Source: an uncultured Clostridia bacterium (GTDB lineage Bacteria; Bacillota; Clostridia; Oscillospirales; CAG-272). From it: a DNA stretch of 64,000 nucleotides. Each line of letters begins with the position of its first letter. Within the stretch, counting starts at the first letter, position 1. The notes under the pieces were generated by a model that had not been told where the DNA came from, did no database searches, and saw nothing but the letters and a program-made list of their open reading frames with translations. Below are positions 25,276 to 33,498 of the stretch, one piece after another. The stretch is taken from assembly GCA_947631765.1 (NCBI GenBank), contig CANRMP010000001.1:62001-126000 (forward strand), written 5' to 3'. Position numbers and translations under genes: made by a program.

Positions 25276-25761
25276 GTGCAGGAGTTTATGGTTGTACTTG
25301 AGGTTAAGGATTACGGCAAAATAAAGTATGAGCTTCGCCCTGACTGTGCGCCGCTGACATGCGCGCATATTGAAGAGCTGATAAAGGGTGGGTTCTATGA
25401 CGGGCTTGTTTTTCACAGAGTTATAAGCGGCTTTATGATTCAGGGAGGCGATCCCACAGGCACGGGCTTCGGCGATCCCAAGCAGGTCAAAATTAAAGGA
25501 GAATTTGCGGCAAACGGTGTTGCCAATCCTTTAAAGCACAAAAGAGGTGTGCTTTCAATGGCGCGCTCTCAAATGATGGACAGCGCTTCCTCGCAATTCT
25601 TTATCTGTCAGGTGGACTGTGCTTACCTTGACGGTCAGTATGCGGCGTTCGGTGAGGTATGCGAAGGTATGGACGTGGTCGACAAAATAGCAAATACGCG
25701 CACCGACATGCGCGACAGACCGCTTGTACCAGTTGTTATCGACAAGATGTATATTGAATAG
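25276..25761 (+). CDS. cyclophilin-type peptidyl-prolyl cis-trans isomerase
   Basis: Cytosolic cyclophilin of about 161 residues that catalyses prolyl isomerisation. Family blocks: FYDGLVFHRVISGFMIQGGDP with active-site Arg and Phe, GVLSMARSQMMDSASSQFFI and AAFGEVCEGMDVVDKIA. The frame is open from TTG 25201, but that overlaps a terminator. GTG 25276 has AAGGG at a good distance; ATG 25288 is a weaker alternative with AGGAG only three bases away. It is encoded alone and ends with its own terminator. Confidence 0.92.
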   Translation: MQEFMVVLEVKDYGKIKYELRPDCAPLTCAHIEELIKGGFYDGLVFHRVISGFMIQGGDPTGTGFGDPKQVKIKGEFAANGVANPLKHKRGVLSMARSQMMDSASSQFFICQVDCAYLDGQYAAFGEVCEGMDVVDKIANTRTDMRDRPLVPVVIDKMYIE

Positions 25762-25786
25762 AGAAATAAAAGAAAACAAGAAATCC

Positions 25787-25826
25787 CCGACCGTGTCAAA
25801 CAGTCTTTTTGATGCGGTCGGTTTTA
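25787..25826 (+). terminator. intrinsic terminator of the cyclophilin gene
   Basis: CCGACCG (25787-25793) and CGGTCGG (25815-25821) enclose a 21-base loop and precede TTTTATAT. It converges on the LysM-GH18 gene. Confidence 0.7.
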
Positions 25827-25872
25827 TATATTTATTTTTAAATTTAAAATTTTAAATCGTTGCTGAGTCGCG

Positions 25873-27153
25873 TTATTGCACTCTCTCGGGAATGTATTTT
25901 ACCGAGAGCAGAGAGAGATTTTGGGCAAACGGGCGCATAAGATTCCAGTAGCCGAAGCCGCGCAGTCCGAAATTCTCCCTTATATCAAGCTTTGCCTGAA
26001 TACTGCGCACGTCCTCAAACCATACAACGTGTTCTATATCCGATGCGCTGTAATAAAAGAATGGCGCCATAGACTCATTATCAAATTGTATCTCGGCGTT
26101 ATACCTTCCGGCAATTGTGACCGCGTATTGATTTCCGATAGTCGTCGCCTTGGTTATCCCCTTTTCAAACGGCAATGGCCAGTCGTACCCGTAGTTCGGT
26201 ATGCCGAGCAGTATTTTGTCGGGAGGAATTTCGCTCACCCCGTATGAAACTATCCTTTCAACCTGATTTGCGGGCGCCACGGCAAGCGGCGGTCCGTATG
26301 TGTAACCCCATTCATAGGTCATTAAAAATACCGTATCGGCAATGCTCCCTATTACCGGATAGTCGTGAGCGGAATAAAGCAGACCGCTTTGCCCTCTTGA
26401 GCTTTTCGGCGCAAGATCGACGTTCACAAAAAAGCCGTTTTCATGCATAATTGAAGCTGCGTTTTCTATAAAGGAAATAAAAGCGTTCCTGTCGTTAGGG
26501 TCGACAAATTCGAAATCTATGTCAAGTCCCCTGTAACCCTTTTGCTCCATGACATCCGCTATATTGTTTAAAACCGTGTTCTGAAGCATCAGGTCATTAA
26601 AAAGTCTGGAAGAACGTTCGGTGCTGAAATTTCCGTTTTCTATAATCGAGGTGAGCAGTAATATCGGCGTTACCGAAAATGCCCGCGCTTCCTCAAGAAT
26701 CATTTCGTCCTCCGGCGCCAGCAGCTCCCCCGTCTCGGTAAATCCGTATCCGAAAACGGTTATTGTACTTAAAAACGGCAAAGAACGTCTTAGCAGGGGA
26801 AGCGAAATAAACGGATAAGCGTAGCCGTTTATTCTTGCAGTGCGGTCGGGCGTGTCCGTGTACGCTATTACCACCACCTGACCGGGATTAATGCTTTTGC
26901 TTGAAGCTAAATACGGATTGTTTCTTTGAAGCTGTGCAACGCTCGTGCCAAAACGCTCGGCAATTAAAAAAAGTGTGTCCCCCGCCTGCGCCGTATAGGT
27001 GACCTCCGGCTCAAGAATTATAAGCGTCTGCCCGACAACAAGCGTGTCTACCATTTCAAGCCCGTTGTCAAATACTATCCGGTCGGACGAAACGTTAAAG
27101 CTCCTTGCCACAGACGACAGCGTGTCGCCCGATTTTACGGTGTATAAAATCAT
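25873..27153 (-). CDS. LysM-GH18 protein, YaaH/SleL-like spore cortex hydrolase
   Basis: Protein of 426 residues: two LysM repeats (YTVKSGDTLSSVARSFNVS at 4-22 and YTAQAGDTLFLIAERFGTS near 53-71), then a GH18 barrel from about 100. The barrel has GYRGLDIDFEFVDP, where the DxDxE catalytic motif appears as DIDFE, plus FLMTYEWGYTYGPPL and FGYWNL. This is the architecture of YaaH/SleL, cortex N-acetylglucosaminidases acting at germination. There is no signal peptide, which fits proteins made in the mother cell and attached to the spore. The start has an AAAGGGAGA site. Confidence 0.9.
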   Translation of the reverse strand: MILYTVKSGDTLSSVARSFNVSSDRIVFDNGLEMVDTLVVGQTLIILEPEVTYTAQAGDTLFLIAERFGTSVAQLQRNNPYLASSKSINPGQVVVIAYTDTPDRTARINGYAYPFISLPLLRRSLPFLSTITVFGYGFTETGELLAPEDEMILEEARAFSVTPILLLTSIIENGNFSTERSSRLFNDLMLQNTVLNNIADVMEQKGYRGLDIDFEFVDPNDRNAFISFIENAASIMHENGFFVNVDLAPKSSRGQSGLLYSAHDYPVIGSIADTVFLMTYEWGYTYGPPLAVAPANQVERIVSYGVSEIPPDKILLGIPNYGYDWPLPFEKGITKATTIGNQYAVTIAGRYNAEIQFDNESMAPFFYYSASDIEHVVWFEDVRSIQAKLDIRENFGLRGFGYWNLMRPFAQNLSLLSVKYIPERVQ

Positions 27154-27250
27154 ACGTATGTGTCTCCCTTTGCGTTAATATCAGTAATATAATATGCCAG
27201 AGGAAGAAAAATTGCATTATAAAAAAGAATTTCGCGCTCTGCAAAGCGCG

Positions 27251-27386
27251 ACGGGGATATGGGTATTTCGCCGCTATGGCGGCGACGGGGATATGGGTAT
27301 TTCGCCGCTATGGCGGCGACGGGGATATGGGTGTTTCGCCACTATGGCGGCGACGGGGATATGGGTGTTTCGCCGCTGCGGCGGCG
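27251..27386. repeat. 34-bp tandem repeat, four units
   Basis: Unit ACGGGGATATGGGTATTTCG followed by CCGCTATGGCGGCG repeats at 27251, 27285, 27319 and 27353 with an exact 34-base period and few substitutions. A fifth partial unit at 27387 runs into a dispersed element. Units touch without spacers, so this is not CRISPR. It lies between the LysM-GH18 and HIT genes, with no supported gene inside; the long overlapping frames are a by-product of the repeat. Confidence 0.9.
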
Positions 27387-27445
27387 ACGGGGGCTCTGCC
27401 CCTCGACCCCGCCGGCTTTGGCAAAGCCGGAGAAACATACGGATG
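27367..27445. repeat. dispersed structured repeat, copy 1
   Basis: A 79-bp element about 90 percent identical to 34115-34192. It contains three hairpins: CGCCGCTGCGGCGGCG, GGGGCTCTGCCCC and CCGGCTTTGGCAAAGCCGG, and ends ATACGGATG. The preceding 34-bp tandem units share its first part. No open frame is conserved between the copies. Confidence 0.8.
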
Positions 27446-27665
27446 CTCGCATAGTGCACACATGCGCTTTGCGCCGCGTGACTGCCTCACTGCGTTCGGC
27501 AGGTTACGGTCGGAATATGTATGCGTCTTTGCAAGTAAACTTGCAAGCCTCATACACATTCCTCCCTGCAAACCTTTCATGTTTGCCACGCGACGCAAGG
27601 CTTGGTTTTGCAATAATTGAAAAAGCTTCGTTAGGTAAAGTTGGGTTAGATTGTTTGCGCGCAAG
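27446..27665. other. non-coding stretch between dispersed repeat and HIT gene
   Basis: No gene is supported. The DNA is rich in short palindromes such as TTGCAAGTAAACTTGCAA near 27530 and in GCGCTTTGCGC-like runs. It may be a decayed continuation of the repeat element. Confidence 0.4.
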
Positions 27666-28013
27666 TTACGCCATATTTTCGCTCAGTTGCTTGCCGCCGA
27701 GTATATGAAAGTGCAGGTGCTTTACGCTTTGGCAGGCGTTATCTCCGCAGTTTGATATGACGCGATATCCGCCGTCAAGCTTGTTTTCCTTTGCAATTTG
27801 GGGTATTTTGGTGAAAATGTGCGAGACAATGCCGCAATTTTCTTCATTTATAGCGTCAACCGAGGGGATATGCGCTTTTGGAATAACCAAAACATGTACC
27901 GGAGCTTGCGGGTTGATGTCGTAAAACGCTAAAATTTTGTCGTCCTCATAGGCTTTTTTTGAGGGAATCTCTCCCTTTATGATTTTACAGAATATGCAGT
28001 CCGTGATAAACAC
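27666..28013 (-). CDS. HIT family nucleotide hydrolase (HinT-like)
   Basis: Histidine-triad protein of 115 residues: N-terminal CIFCKIIKGEIPSKKAYED with the CxxC zinc-type pair, VLVIPKAHIPS, and the catalytic triad HLHFHILGG. HinT-type enzymes hydrolyse adenosine phosphoramidates and acyl-AMP. The gene is single and transcribed towards the repeat region; its start region diverges from DUF1858. Confidence 0.93.
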   Translation of the reverse strand: MFITDCIFCKIIKGEIPSKKAYEDDKILAFYDINPQAPVHVLVIPKAHIPSVDAINEENCGIVSHIFTKIPQIAKENKLDGGYRVISNCGDNACQSVKHLHFHILGGKQLSENMA

Positions 28014-28107
28014 CGCCTTTGTTATTTGATATATTCAATTTTACCACGCAAAACGCACATTTTCAAGTGCGAAAAGTTTATTTTCGGAATTATTTATGAA
28101 AAATTCA

Positions 28108-28136
28108 TTGACACAAGGGTACTTTTGAGTTATAAT
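28108..28136 (+). promoter_or_regulatory. consensus sigma-A promoter for DUF1858-trmK-NIF3
   Basis: TTGACA (28108-28113) and TATAAT (28131-28136), both perfect, 17-base spacer. Confidence 0.88.
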
Positions 28137-28209
28137 ATTTTAATAGTGAATAAAAGCTTCGGTCATTTTCAAAAATAATTACGCCGAGCTATGAAAGGAA
28201 GGCATAATA

Positions 28210-28413
28210 ATGAAAGTAACAAAGGAAAGCATTATTGGAGACGTTCTTGATTTTGACATGGGAACCGCAGAGTTTTTCCTTGAAATCGGAATGCACTGTC
28301 TCGGCTGCCCCGCTTCAAGAGGGGAGTCGATTGAGCAGGCTTGCGAGGTTCACGGCACCGATGCCGACGAGCTTGTCGAAAAAATCAACGAATATCTTGA
28401 GTCAAAAGCGTGA
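28210..28413 (+). CDS. DUF1858 domain protein
   Basis: Small protein of 67 residues, the whole of which is a DUF1858 domain: VTKESIIGDVLDFDMGTAEF, then the redox-type pair in MHCLGCPASRGE. The family is named for association with hybrid-cluster proteins and is proposed to bind or deliver a redox disulfide or metal; function is unproven. Its AAAGGAAGG site and consensus promoter suggest strong expression. It probably shares a transcript with trmK, 43 bases downstream. Confidence 0.9.
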   Translation: MKVTKESIIGDVLDFDMGTAEFFLEIGMHCLGCPASRGESIEQACEVHGTDADELVEKINEYLESKA

Positions 28414-28456
28414 AGGATAAAATTCCTTCACCTTTTGTGTGCGGGAGAAATACAAA

Positions 28457-29131
28457 ATGAGCGGTATAATACTGACTCCAAGACTTGCCAAGGTCTGTGA
28501 ATTTGTAAGACAGGGAGCCTTTCTTGCCGACGTCGGTACCGACCACGCCCACCTCCCTTTATTCCTTCTTGAAAAGGAAAAAATAGTCGGCGCCGTGGCG
28601 TCAGATATTGCAAAAGGTCCGATAGACAGGGCAAGAGAGCATATAAAAAAGTATCCCGCGCTTGAAGAAAAAATACATGCAGTCATATGCGACGGGCTCA
28701 CCTCTCTTGAAGAATACCCGATAACCGATATTGCAATATGCGGCATGGGCGGCGAGCTTATTGCATATATAATCGACCGTTCCGACCTTGCGAAAAAAAG
28801 CGGAGTACGGCTTATTCTCCAGCCGATGACGCGGGCGCACAAGCTCAGGTTTTATCTTGCAAAACGGGGCTTTATGATTGTCGGCGAGGGCTATGCGAAG
28901 GAAAAGAATAGAATATATCAAATAATATGCGCCGAGTACACCGGAACACCGTATGATATAAGCGCTCTTAACGCGTATATCGGCAATGGTGGAGGCGGGG
29001 AAAATTACAAGCTCTTGGCGCAAAACGAAGTAAAACGGCTTGAAAGGGAAATAAGGGCGCTTGAGCTATGCGGGTACGAGTGCTCTTTTCAAAAAGAGCT
29101 TCTTGAAAAACTAAGGGGAGAGACACAATGA
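28457..29131 (+). CDS. trmK: tRNA (adenine(22)-N1)-methyltransferase
   Basis: SAM-dependent TrmK of about 224 residues, methylating A22 of tRNA. Hallmarks: LTPRLAKVCEFV, the SAM-binding block ADVGTDHAHLPLFLL, ASDIAKGPIDRAREH and the catalytic-region ICGMGGELI with LILQPM. A coiled C-terminal tail (NEVKRLEREIRALELCG) is normal for the family. ATG 28457 is preferred because GGGAG lies eight bases before it; the frame also reaches back to GTG 28439. The stop overlaps the NIF3 start by four bases, a pairing widely conserved in Firmicutes. Confidence 0.95.
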   Translation: MSGIILTPRLAKVCEFVRQGAFLADVGTDHAHLPLFLLEKEKIVGAVASDIAKGPIDRAREHIKKYPALEEKIHAVICDGLTSLEEYPITDIAICGMGGELIAYIIDRSDLAKKSGVRLILQPMTRAHKLRFYLAKRGFMIVGEGYAKEKNRIYQIICAEYTGTPYDISALNAYIGNGGGGENYKLLAQNEVKRLEREIRALELCGYECSFQKELLEKLRGETQ

Positions 29132-29874
29132 AAAGCATAAATGAGCTTTACTTATATCTTGACAATAAAATACCCTCATTTCTTTCGCTTGACTGGGACA
29201 ATGACGGGCTTATGGTCTGCCCCGACAAGGGCGCTCCGTGCCACAGGGTTCTGCTTTCGCTTGACGTGACAAGGGAGGTTGTCTCATACGCAAAAAAGAA
29301 CAATTTTTCGCTTATTGTCTCTCACCATCCGCTTATTTTCCGTCCGCTCAAAGGGGTGAGCGACCAAAAAATTATAACTCTGATTGAGGCGGGAATTTCG
29401 GTATTCTCCTTTCACACAAGGCTTGACAGGCTTGACGGCGGTGTAAACTTTGCGCTCGGCAAGGCGCTCGGAATAAAAAACGCCAAAGCTTTGGGAGAGG
29501 AAAATATTTGCCGCATAGGAGACATTGACGAGCTCTCTCCCGCAGATTTTGCAAAAAATGTAAAGGCGGCGCTTGGCTCGAAAAGTATTCGCTTTGTTGT
29601 CGGAAACAGAAATATAAAAAGAGTGGCGTTTGCGGGGGGCGACGGAAAGGATTTTCTTATGGATGTGATAAACTCAGGAGCCGACGCGTACGTTACGGGG
29701 TCAATTTCATACAACAGTATGCTTGACGCCTATGACGCGGGTATCACCGTAATTGAGGCGGGACATTTTGAAACGGAAAATCCCGTTCTTTCAGTTCTTT
29801 GCGGGCTGATACATGATTTTGATTCCGAAATATATACAGAGCTTTATAATTCAAGCCCCGAGGAGTTCTTGTAG
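29128..29874 (+). CDS. NIF3-like dinuclear metal-centre protein (YqfO-type)
   Basis: Protein of 248 residues in the NIF3 family, which forms hexameric toroids with two metals per subunit. Metal ligands: IVSHHPLIF, FSFHTRLD, and the C-terminal HFETENP. It lacks the extra PII-like insert found in longer Bacillus relatives. The molecular role is not settled, although GTP-cyclohydrolase-like chemistry has been proposed. It is translationally coupled to trmK by ATGA. Confidence 0.93.
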   Translation: MKSINELYLYLDNKIPSFLSLDWDNDGLMVCPDKGAPCHRVLLSLDVTREVVSYAKKNNFSLIVSHHPLIFRPLKGVSDQKIITLIEAGISVFSFHTRLDRLDGGVNFALGKALGIKNAKALGEENICRIGDIDELSPADFAKNVKAALGSKSIRFVVGNRNIKRVAFAGGDGKDFLMDVINSGADAYVTGSISYNSMLDAYDAGITVIEAGHFETENPVLSVLCGLIHDFDSEIYTELYNSSPEEFL

Positions 29875-29950
29875 AAGGCTAAAAGTACATACGCTGGACA
29901 AAAATTCATTTTTACATTAATAGATTTAATAGATAAAAGGAGAACATACC

Positions 29951-31057
29951 TTGATTATACAACTTGACGAAGCAAGGCAGAGGCTAAGGGCAAGGCGCGA
30001 CGAATGTGACGATCTTTCCGAAGCGCTTAAAATCAAAGACGCCGCCGAACGCGCCGCCGAGCTTGAACAGATGACCTTACAGCCCGATTTTTGGGCTGAT
30101 TCACAGAAATCCTCAAAGATTTTACAGGAAATAAAGCAGTTAAAAACAAAGGTTGAGCTATTTAACAAGCTTGTAGGCTCAATTGACGACACCTTGGCTC
30201 TTTGCGACATGGCGATAGAGGAAGAGGACGAGACCTTTACCGATGAAATTTTAAGCGAGCTTGACAAAATAGACGAGGATGCGCAGCAGATGAGAATCGG
30301 CGCTCTGCTTACCGGCGAGTACGATGCAAACAGCGCGATTTTGTCTTTCCACCCCGGCGCGGGCGGAACAGAGGCTCAGGACTGGGCGCAGATGCTCTAC
30401 CGTATGTATACCCGCTGGGGCGAGAAGCACGGCTACAACGTAAAGCTTATCGACTGGCTTGACGGGGACGAGGCGGGGCTTAAAAGCGCCACAGTCATGA
30501 TAGAGGGACTCAATGCATACGGATATCTCAAAAGCGAGAACGGAGTACACCGTCTTGTGAGAATATCTCCATTTGACGCATCCGGGCGGCGGCACACCTC
30601 ATTTGCCTCGGTTGAAGTCATGCCCGAGCTTGAAGACGACGGCTCGGTGGTTATTAAGGACGAGGATCTTGAAATCACCGCTCACCGTTCGAGTGGCGCC
30701 GGCGGACAGCATATCAACAAAACCGACTCCGCGATACGCATTCTCCACAAGCCCACGGGAATTGTGGTGGGATGTCAGACCGAGCGAAGCCAGCTCCAAA
30801 ACAAGGAGACGGCAATGAAAATGCTTATAAGCAAGCTTCTTGAAATAAAAATGCGTGAAAAGCTCGAAAAAATCGACGACATCAAGGGAGTGAAGGCAAA
30901 CATAGAGTGGGGCGCTCAGATACGCTCGTATGTCTTCATGCCCTACACCCTTGCAAAGGATGCGAGAACCGGCTATGAAGAGGCAAATATTCAGGCTGTC
31001 ATGGACGGAGAAATCGACGGATTTATAAACGCATATCTTAAAATGCAGGCAAAATAA
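29951..31057 (+). CDS. prfB: peptide chain release factor 2
   Basis: RF2 of 368 residues, releasing peptides at UGA and UAA. The recognition tripeptide is in RISPFDASGRRHTSF (SPF) and the catalytic GGQ in SSGAGGQHINKTDSA. Unusually for RF2, the frame is continuous: the region DDLSEALKIKDAAE has no in-frame TGA, so the autoregulatory +1 frameshift is absent. Translation starts at TTG with AAAGGAG seven bases upstream. Confidence 0.96.
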   Translation: MIIQLDEARQRLRARRDECDDLSEALKIKDAAERAAELEQMTLQPDFWADSQKSSKILQEIKQLKTKVELFNKLVGSIDDTLALCDMAIEEEDETFTDEILSELDKIDEDAQQMRIGALLTGEYDANSAILSFHPGAGGTEAQDWAQMLYRMYTRWGEKHGYNVKLIDWLDGDEAGLKSATVMIEGLNAYGYLKSENGVHRLVRISPFDASGRRHTSFASVEVMPELEDDGSVVIKDEDLEITAHRSSGAGGQHINKTDSAIRILHKPTGIVVGCQTERSQLQNKETAMKMLISKLLEIKMREKLEKIDDIKGVKANIEWGAQIRSYVFMPYTLAKDARTGYEEANIQAVMDGEIDGFINAYLKMQAK

Positions 31058-31090
31058 TCTGTAAATAAATTTTTAATATTTCAAAGGCAC

Positions 31091-31119
31091 TTGTCAAACA
31101 GCGTTATTTATGCTATAAT
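31091..31119 (+). promoter_or_regulatory. sigma-A promoter for the SRP RNA
   Basis: TTGTCA (31091-31096) and TATAAT (31114-31119), 17-base spacer. Transcription from about 31126 would give a short 5' leader with two small hairpins (TTGCCGGGGCAA, GCCTTCGGC) removed before the mature RNA. Confidence 0.75.
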
Positions 31120-31185
31120 AAAAACGTGTTGCCGGGGCAATATAAAATGTGCCTTCGGCAAAATACAAGTTTAATAATTTAATAT

Positions 31186-31500
31186 CAGCAGGATATGAAA
31201 TAAGGCCATACCAGCCGGGGGATTAGCGGTACCCTGAACCTGAAATCCGCTGTAGCAGGGGTAGCTTCCGTAATTGAGGGCAGTTTGTGTATGGTCTGCA
31301 ATTGCTTTTGGTGCGTTGAGGGATGGGTCCTGTGCAATTGGATACCGTGAACCATGTCAGGTGGGGGACCAAGCAGCATTAAGCGGATAATTCAATGTGC
31401 CACAGGAGCGCCTGTTCTGAGTGCCGGAGCATTTTTCCGCATATACAGGCTGTTCGAATTTGCGGTGTATGGTCTTATTTGATATCCTGCTGAATTTTTT
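31186..31500 (+). ncRNA. ffs: signal recognition particle RNA, large Alu-containing type
   Basis: About 307-nt RNA of the Bacillus scRNA type. The 5' Alu domain matches in pattern: GGATTAGCGGTACCCTGAAC and CCTGAAATCCGCTGTAGCAG. The S-domain tip reads CCATGTCAGGTGGGGGACC and then AAGCAGCATTAAG, with the Ffh-binding asymmetric loop intact. The ends pair in a long helix: CAGCAGGATATGAAATAAGG pairs with the run before CAGCAGG-complementary CTGCTG at 31487-31492, closing through GGCCATAC/GTATGGTC. A T6 tract follows, so the terminal helix doubles as terminator. dnaX begins 18 bases later, the standard neighbour in Firmicutes. Confidence 0.93.
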
Positions 31501-31517
31501 ATCCGGGGGTGAAATAT

Positions 31518-33083
31518 ATGCATCAGGCGCTGTATAGAAAATGGAGACCCACAAGCTTTGAGTCGGTGGTAGGTCAGGAGCATATCACTTCCGTGCTTTC
31601 TTACGAGGTAAAAAACAAAAAGCTCAGTCACGCCTATCTTTTTTGCGGCTCACGGGGAACCGGAAAGACTACCTGTGCAAAGATACTCGCCAAGGCGGCA
31701 AACTGCGCTCACACGGTAAACGGCAGTCCCTGCAATGTTTGCGACAGCTGTCGCGCTATCGATTCGGGAAGCTCGGTGGACGTTCTTGAAATGGACGCCG
31801 CAAGCAACACCGGAGTCGATTACATCAGGGATATCCGCGAGGAGGTCATGTTTGCGCCCGGTGAAATGTCAACGAGAGTTTATATTATCGACGAGGTTCA
31901 CATGCTCTCCGAGGGCGCCTTCAACGCGCTTCTTAAAACCTTGGAGGAGCCTCCGACAAACGTTATTTTCATTCTCGCCACAACCGAGCTGCAAAAAATT
32001 CCCGCAACCATTCTTTCAAGGTGTCAGCGCTTTGATTTCAGACGTATACCCGTAAAAGAGCTTATGAGCCGTCTTGACTTTATCGCAAAGGAAGAGGGAA
32101 TAGAGCTTGAAGAGGACGCTTCAAGGCTTATTGCCAAGCTTTCGCAGGGCGGTATGCGGGATGCTATCAGTCTTCTTGAGCTGTGCGCATGTGACAAGAA
32201 CAAGGTAACCTCGGCGCTTGTAAGCGAAAAAGCCGGCGTATGCGGCAGAGAAACGGTTATTGGCGTTGTTCAAATGGTTGCATGTCGGGACTACAAAGGT
32301 ATATTTACCGCAATTTCCGATATATACCGCTCCTCAAAGGATCTTGCCGTTTTCTTTTCAGACCTGCTTGCCGTCTACCGTGACATGATGGTTATTCGCG
32401 CCATGCGCCTTACCGAAAAATCCGAGGCAGACCCCGAAATACTGGATGTCAGCGACAGCGAGTTTAACGGTCTTGCCGCTGTAGCAAAGGATTTTAAATA
32501 TCCGACAATGGTCTATCACACAAAGCTGTTAAAAGAGGCGATAAGCGCGATGAGCCGTCAAAGCGACAAGCGCATTATTGCCGAAATGACACTTATAAAA
32601 ATGGCTTCAAAGGCTGAGGGAGACTCTAATGAGGCTCTGTCCGCGCGTATCGGCGAGCTTGAGGACAAGCTTGCAAGAGGCGCCTTTGCGGCAAGGGCTC
32701 CCGAGGTTGTCGAAAAGTCGGTTGATACATCGGATGCCCCAAATCTCCCGAAGGGTGACAACGGCAAAGCTTTCGAAAAGGTCGAAAAGGATGATGACAG
32801 TGAGGTCGAATACGAAAGCTGGATTGAGGTCGTTTCCGAATACGAAAAGGCTGATGCCGGCGGCGCGCCTTTTTTAAGAGGCGCCACGGCGTTTAAAAAC
32901 TCCAAGGGAGATTTGATAGTAAAGCTGTCCGACAAGTTTGCGCTCTCGCTTCTTGAAAGCGGCAACGCAAAGGACAATCTCCTAAGAGCTGCCCTTGAAG
33001 TCGGTGACGAGTTTAAAAAGGTTATTTTCCTTTTGACCGAGGGCAAAAAGGCAAAGGGCTCAGACCTTCTTGACGAGCTGTAA
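31518..33083 (+). CDS. dnaX: DNA polymerase III subunit gamma/tau
   Basis: Clamp-loader subunit of 521 residues: MHQALYRKWRPTSFESVVGQ, Walker A GSRGTGKTTCAK, zinc cysteines in CAHTVNGSPCNVCDSC, Walker B VYIIDEVHMLS and sensor ATTELQKIPATILSRCQRFDF. The C-terminal region (after about 360) is acidic and variable, with a final alpha/beta piece. No A-rich slippery site is placed where a gamma-making frameshift would be expected. ATG 31518 is chosen for its GGGGGTG site; GTG 31509 is in frame. It forms a transcription unit with ybaB and recR. Confidence 0.95.
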   Translation: MHQALYRKWRPTSFESVVGQEHITSVLSYEVKNKKLSHAYLFCGSRGTGKTTCAKILAKAANCAHTVNGSPCNVCDSCRAIDSGSSVDVLEMDAASNTGVDYIRDIREEVMFAPGEMSTRVYIIDEVHMLSEGAFNALLKTLEEPPTNVIFILATTELQKIPATILSRCQRFDFRRIPVKELMSRLDFIAKEEGIELEEDASRLIAKLSQGGMRDAISLLELCACDKNKVTSALVSEKAGVCGRETVIGVVQMVACRDYKGIFTAISDIYRSSKDLAVFFSDLLAVYRDMMVIRAMRLTEKSEADPEILDVSDSEFNGLAAVAKDFKYPTMVYHTKLLKEAISAMSRQSDKRIIAEMTLIKMASKAEGDSNEALSARIGELEDKLARGAFAARAPEVVEKSVDTSDAPNLPKGDNGKAFEKVEKDDDSEVEYESWIEVVSEYEKADAGGAPFLRGATAFKNSKGDLIVKLSDKFALSLLESGNAKDNLLRAALEVGDEFKKVIFLLTEGKKAKGSDLLDEL

Positions 33084-33146
33084 GGCGAGCCGAAAGTAAA
33101 AACATAACGTCAAATTTGAAAATTGACATAGAAAGGACAAGATAAA

Positions 33147-33491
33147 ATGAAATCAAGATTACCTCAGGGGTTCGGCGGCGGACCTTCAAACATGCAGGGA
33201 ATGATTCGTCAGGCACAGAAAATTCAGGAAGAAATGGAAGCGCTCAGAGCCGAGCTTGACGCCAGAGAGTACGAAGTTGCGGCGGGCGGCGGAATGGTAA
33301 ACGTCAAAATAAACGGGAAAAAGCAGATACTTTCCCTTGACATCAAGCCGGAAATAGTCGATCCCGACGACGTTGAAACTCTATCGGATATCATTATTGC
33401 CGCCGTAAATCAGGCGATAAAAACCGTCGAGGATACAAATGAGCAGGAAATGAGCAAAATAACCGGCAATGCAATGCCCGGGCTTTTCTGA
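33147..33491 (+). CDS. ybaB: YbaB/EbfC nucleoid-associated protein
   Basis: Small DNA-binding protein of 114 residues. The N-terminus is glycine-rich (RLPQGFGGGPSNMQGMIRQA); then come the coiled helix AQKIQEEMEALRAEL and the family strand core VAAGGGMVNVKINGKKQILSLDI. The dnaX-ybaB-recR order is conserved across bacteria and links it to DNA repair and replication-fork work. An AGAAAGGA site lies 11 bases before the ATG. Confidence 0.94.
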   Translation: MKSRLPQGFGGGPSNMQGMIRQAQKIQEEMEALRAELDAREYEVAAGGGMVNVKINGKKQILSLDIKPEIVDPDDVETLSDIIIAAVNQAIKTVEDTNEQEMSKITGNAMPGLF

Positions 33492-33498
33492 GAGAGCT

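Noticed and set aside
27251..27386. CRISPR-like regular repeats
   Set aside because: Units are contiguous with no spacers and there are no cas genes in the window.
27194..27708. Several overlapping frames of 86-171 codons on both strands
   Set aside because: They exist because the 34-bp unit leaves multiple frames open and encodes a period-repeated peptide; none has a ribosome site or resembles a protein.
31185..31631. Short frames across the SRP RNA
   Set aside because: The region folds as a typical Alu plus S-domain SRP RNA and the frames have no coding character.
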